NCBI GenBank assembly: GCA_903916195.1
Contig: CAIWVP010000080.1
Span: 1-32,422, forward strand
Source: an uncultured Verrucomicrobiota bacterium
GTDB taxonomy: Bacteria; Verrucomicrobiota; Verrucomicrobiia; Limisphaerales; UBA9464
Direction: 5' to 3'
DNA: 32,422 nucleotides
A model generated the notes under the pieces. That model worked only from the letters and a program-made list of their open reading frames with translations. It made no database searches and was not told the origin of the DNA. Every line of letters starts with the position of its first letter. The first letter of the stretch is position 1. The position numbers and the translations under genes are program-made. Of the stretch, positions 30,713 through 32,422 are shown one piece after another.

Positions 30713-32422
30713 ATGAAAACCGACACCACCGAAAAAGGCCTTGAAAGCCTGATCATGCGCGACATGACCGGGACGGATGGCCTGGCCTCCGGCGCGGCGG
30801 GATTCCTAGCCGAGGCTGCGCCCGCCAAGAGCGGCAGTGGCTGGTTGGCGGGAAATGATTCGGTTTATGATCGCGAGTATGCGGTGGATGCGGAGCAGCT
30901 CTTTTCCTTTCTCATGGCCACGCAGCCGGAGGAATGGGCGAAGCTGGGCATCGCGAACTACAAGGACAAGGAAGGCATGGCGCGGCAGAAGTTTCTCGCC
31001 CGCCTGCAAGGCGAGATCACGCGGCATGGGGTGATTCATGTGCTTAGAAAGGGCATCAAGCACGGGGCGTTGAGCTTTGATTTGTTTTACGGCAAGCCCT
31101 CGGCGGAGAACGCGAAGGCGGTGGAGCGCCATGCGAAGAACCGCTTCAGCATCACCCGGCAGTTGCACTTCAGCCGGGAGAACAAGCGGTCGCTGGATTT
31201 GTGCGCTTTCATCAACGGGCTGCCGGTGATCACCTTTGAACTGAAGAACAGCCTGACCAAGCAGACGGTGGAGGACGCCATCGAGCAATACAAGCGCGAC
31301 CGCGATCCCCGCGAGACGCTGTTTCAGTTTGGCCGCTGTATCGTTCACTTCGCGGTGGATGACCATGAAGTGGCGATGTGTACCGCCCTCAAAGGCAAGG
31401 GCGGCACGGCGAAGGATTCGTGGTTCTTGGCGTTCAATAAGGGCTGGAACGACGGCGCAGGCAATCCACCGAACCCGGACGGTCTCAAGACGGATTACCT
31501 GTGGAAGCGGATCCTCACTCCGTCGCGGCTGACGGAGATTCTGGAAAACTACGCGCAGGTGGTGGAGGAGATTCACCCGAAGACGGGCATGAAGAAGCAG
31601 GTGCAGATCTTCCCCCGCTACCATCAGCTCGATGTGGTGCGGATGATTCTGGCCGACGTGATGGAGCACGGGGCGGGCAAGCTCTACCTCATCCAGCACA
31701 GCGCAGGCAGCGGGAAGAGCAACTCCATCGCGTGGCTGGCCCATCAATTGATCAGCCTGACGAAGGACGGGAAGGCCGTCTTTGATTCCGTCATCGTCAT
31801 CACGGACCGCCGGATTCTCGACAAACAAATCCGCGAGACGATCAAGGGCTTTGCCCAGGTGGGCAGCATCATCGGCGCGGTGAAGGAGGGCGCGGGCACT
31901 TCCAAGACCGAGCAACTCACGAAGTATCTCAAGGACGGCAAGAAGCTCATCATCTCCACGGTGCAGACCTTCCCCCATGTGCTCGACACCATCGGCGATG
32001 AACATCGCGGCGGGAAGTTTGCCATCATCATCGACGAAGCGCACTCCAGCCAGAGCGGCAAGACGTCCTCCGCCGTCAGCCAGGTCGTGGCCGACAGCGA
32101 AGACGAGATCAACGACGCCCTCGACGAGCGCATCAAGAAGAAGAAGCTCGCCAAGAACGCCAGCTACTTCGCCTTCACCGCGACCCCTAAGAACAAGACG
32201 CTGGAGATGTTCGGTGTGCCTTATTCCGAAGGCGGCGAGGTGAAGCACCGCCCCTTCCACGGTTACACGATGAAGCAAGCGATTCAGGAAGGCTTCATCC
32301 TCGACGTGCTGAAGAGCTACACGCCCGTGGCCAGCTACTACCGTCTCGCCAAGACCGTGGAAGGCGATCCCGAGTATGACGTGAAGAAGGCCCGCAAGAA
32401 GCTCCAGGTTTATGTGGAGAGC
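30713..32422 (+). CDS. hsdR: Type I restriction endonuclease subunit HsdR, partial (runs off the right edge)
   Basis: From ATG 30713 the frame stays open for 570 codons to the window end. An N-terminal PDDEXK nuclease shows Asp162 (LDLCAFINGLPV), Glu176-x-Lys178 (ITFELKN) and a following Q-x-x-x-Y-type helix (VEDAIEQYKRD). The helicase part has Walker A SAGSGKS (Lys335), motif Ia VIVITDRRILDKQI, DEAH at 441-444 (IIIDEAHSSQSGK) and FAFTATPKNKTLEMFG. HsdR translocates DNA and cuts far from unmethylated sites. Complete proteins are about 1000 residues, so roughly the last 40 percent is outside the window. The gene starts 4 nt after the DUF4276 gene. Confidence 0.93.
   Translation, partial: MKTDTTEKGLESLIMRDMTGTDGLASGAAGFLAEAAPAKSGSGWLAGNDSVYDREYAVDAEQLFSFLMATQPEEWAKLGIANYKDKEGMARQKFLARLQGEITRHGVIHVLRKGIKHGALSFDLFYGKPSAENAKAVERHAKNRFSITRQLHFSRENKRSLDLCAFINGLPVITFELKNSLTKQTVEDAIEQYKRDRDPRETLFQFGRCIVHFAVDDHEVAMCTALKGKGGTAKDSWFLAFNKGWNDGAGNPPNPDGLKTDYLWKRILTPSRLTEILENYAQVVEEIHPKTGMKKQVQIFPRYHQLDVVRMILADVMEHGAGKLYLIQHSAGSGKSNSIAWLAHQLISLTKDGKAVFDSVIVITDRRILDKQIRETIKGFAQVGSIIGAVKEGAGTSKTEQLTKYLKDGKKLIISTVQTFPHVLDTIGDEHRGGKFAIIIDEAHSSQSGKTSSAVSQVVADSEDEINDALDERIKKKKLAKNASYFAFTATPKNKTLEMFGVPYSEGGEVKHRPFHGYTMKQAIQEGFILDVLKSYTPVASYYRLAKTVEGDPEYDVKKARKKLQVYVES

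Noticed and set aside
30806-32278. 490-codon antisense ORF opposite hsdR
   Set aside because: It is antisense to a strongly supported HsdR with nuclease and helicase motifs; the product is unrecognisable.

Overview
The window is GC-rich bacterial DNA. It most resembles a member of the Verrucomicrobiota (Pedosphaera/Limisphaera-like), possibly a relative in the PVC group. That placement is inferred from protein style: secreted SUMF1 proteins with an N-terminal verrucomicrobial-type domain, secreted hydrolase fusions, a T2SS-G-like tail protein, and an integrase N-terminus of a type I associate with these genomes. No rRNA or marker gene confirms it. Much of the window is accessory DNA: insertion-sequence pieces, a tRNA attachment site, a toxin-antitoxin pair, DNA-repair genes and a restriction locus.

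Layout. 1-850: the left end of an IS3-type element (orfA and partial orfB, minus strand). 1053-3059: a secreted SUMF1/FGE-like protein, a decayed ORF, and a small zinc-ribbon membrane protein. 3060-3530: a broken tyrosine-integrase gene. 3601-3686: tRNA-Leu(UAA). The 3' end of this tRNA plus 22 bp of flank recurs at 23438-23488 with 4 mismatches in 51 bp, so about 19.8 kb between the copies looks like an old genomic island.

Inside the island the central feature is a compact SOS module. It has an exact 11-2-11 bp palindrome at the start of a LexA-type repressor gene. Four bases downstream is one 1419-codon gene that fuses an apparently catalytic Y-family (DinB-like) polymerase to a C-family (DnaE-like) replicative-type polymerase. 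A convergent SRAP/YedK (HMCES-family) gene follows. Next is a YhaO-YhaN (SbcD-SbcC-like) nuclease/ATPase pair with a decayed PglZ-like gene behind it, then fragments of VWA, IS5-type and DUF1016 genes, an AbrB-PIN toxin-antitoxin pair, and two divergent secreted multidomain hydrolases.

Right of the island (23644-32422) lies a type I restriction-modification operon: hsdM, a DUF1016/YhcG nuclease, hsdS, an AAA ATPase, a DUF4276 TOPRIM-like protein, and hsdR (cut by the window end). Its genes overlap or are separated by 3-4 nt, so they are probably one transcript. The operon shows several rearrangement marks: a duplicated hsdM tail flanking the DUF1016 gene, a REP-like hairpin inside hsdM, and a four-copy 7-bp tandem repeat between the two recognition domains of hsdS that could switch the gene on and off. 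The AAA-DUF4276 pair resembles PARIS/Rlo-type companions of type I systems. The likely theme is DNA repair and mutagenesis together with layered phage defence.
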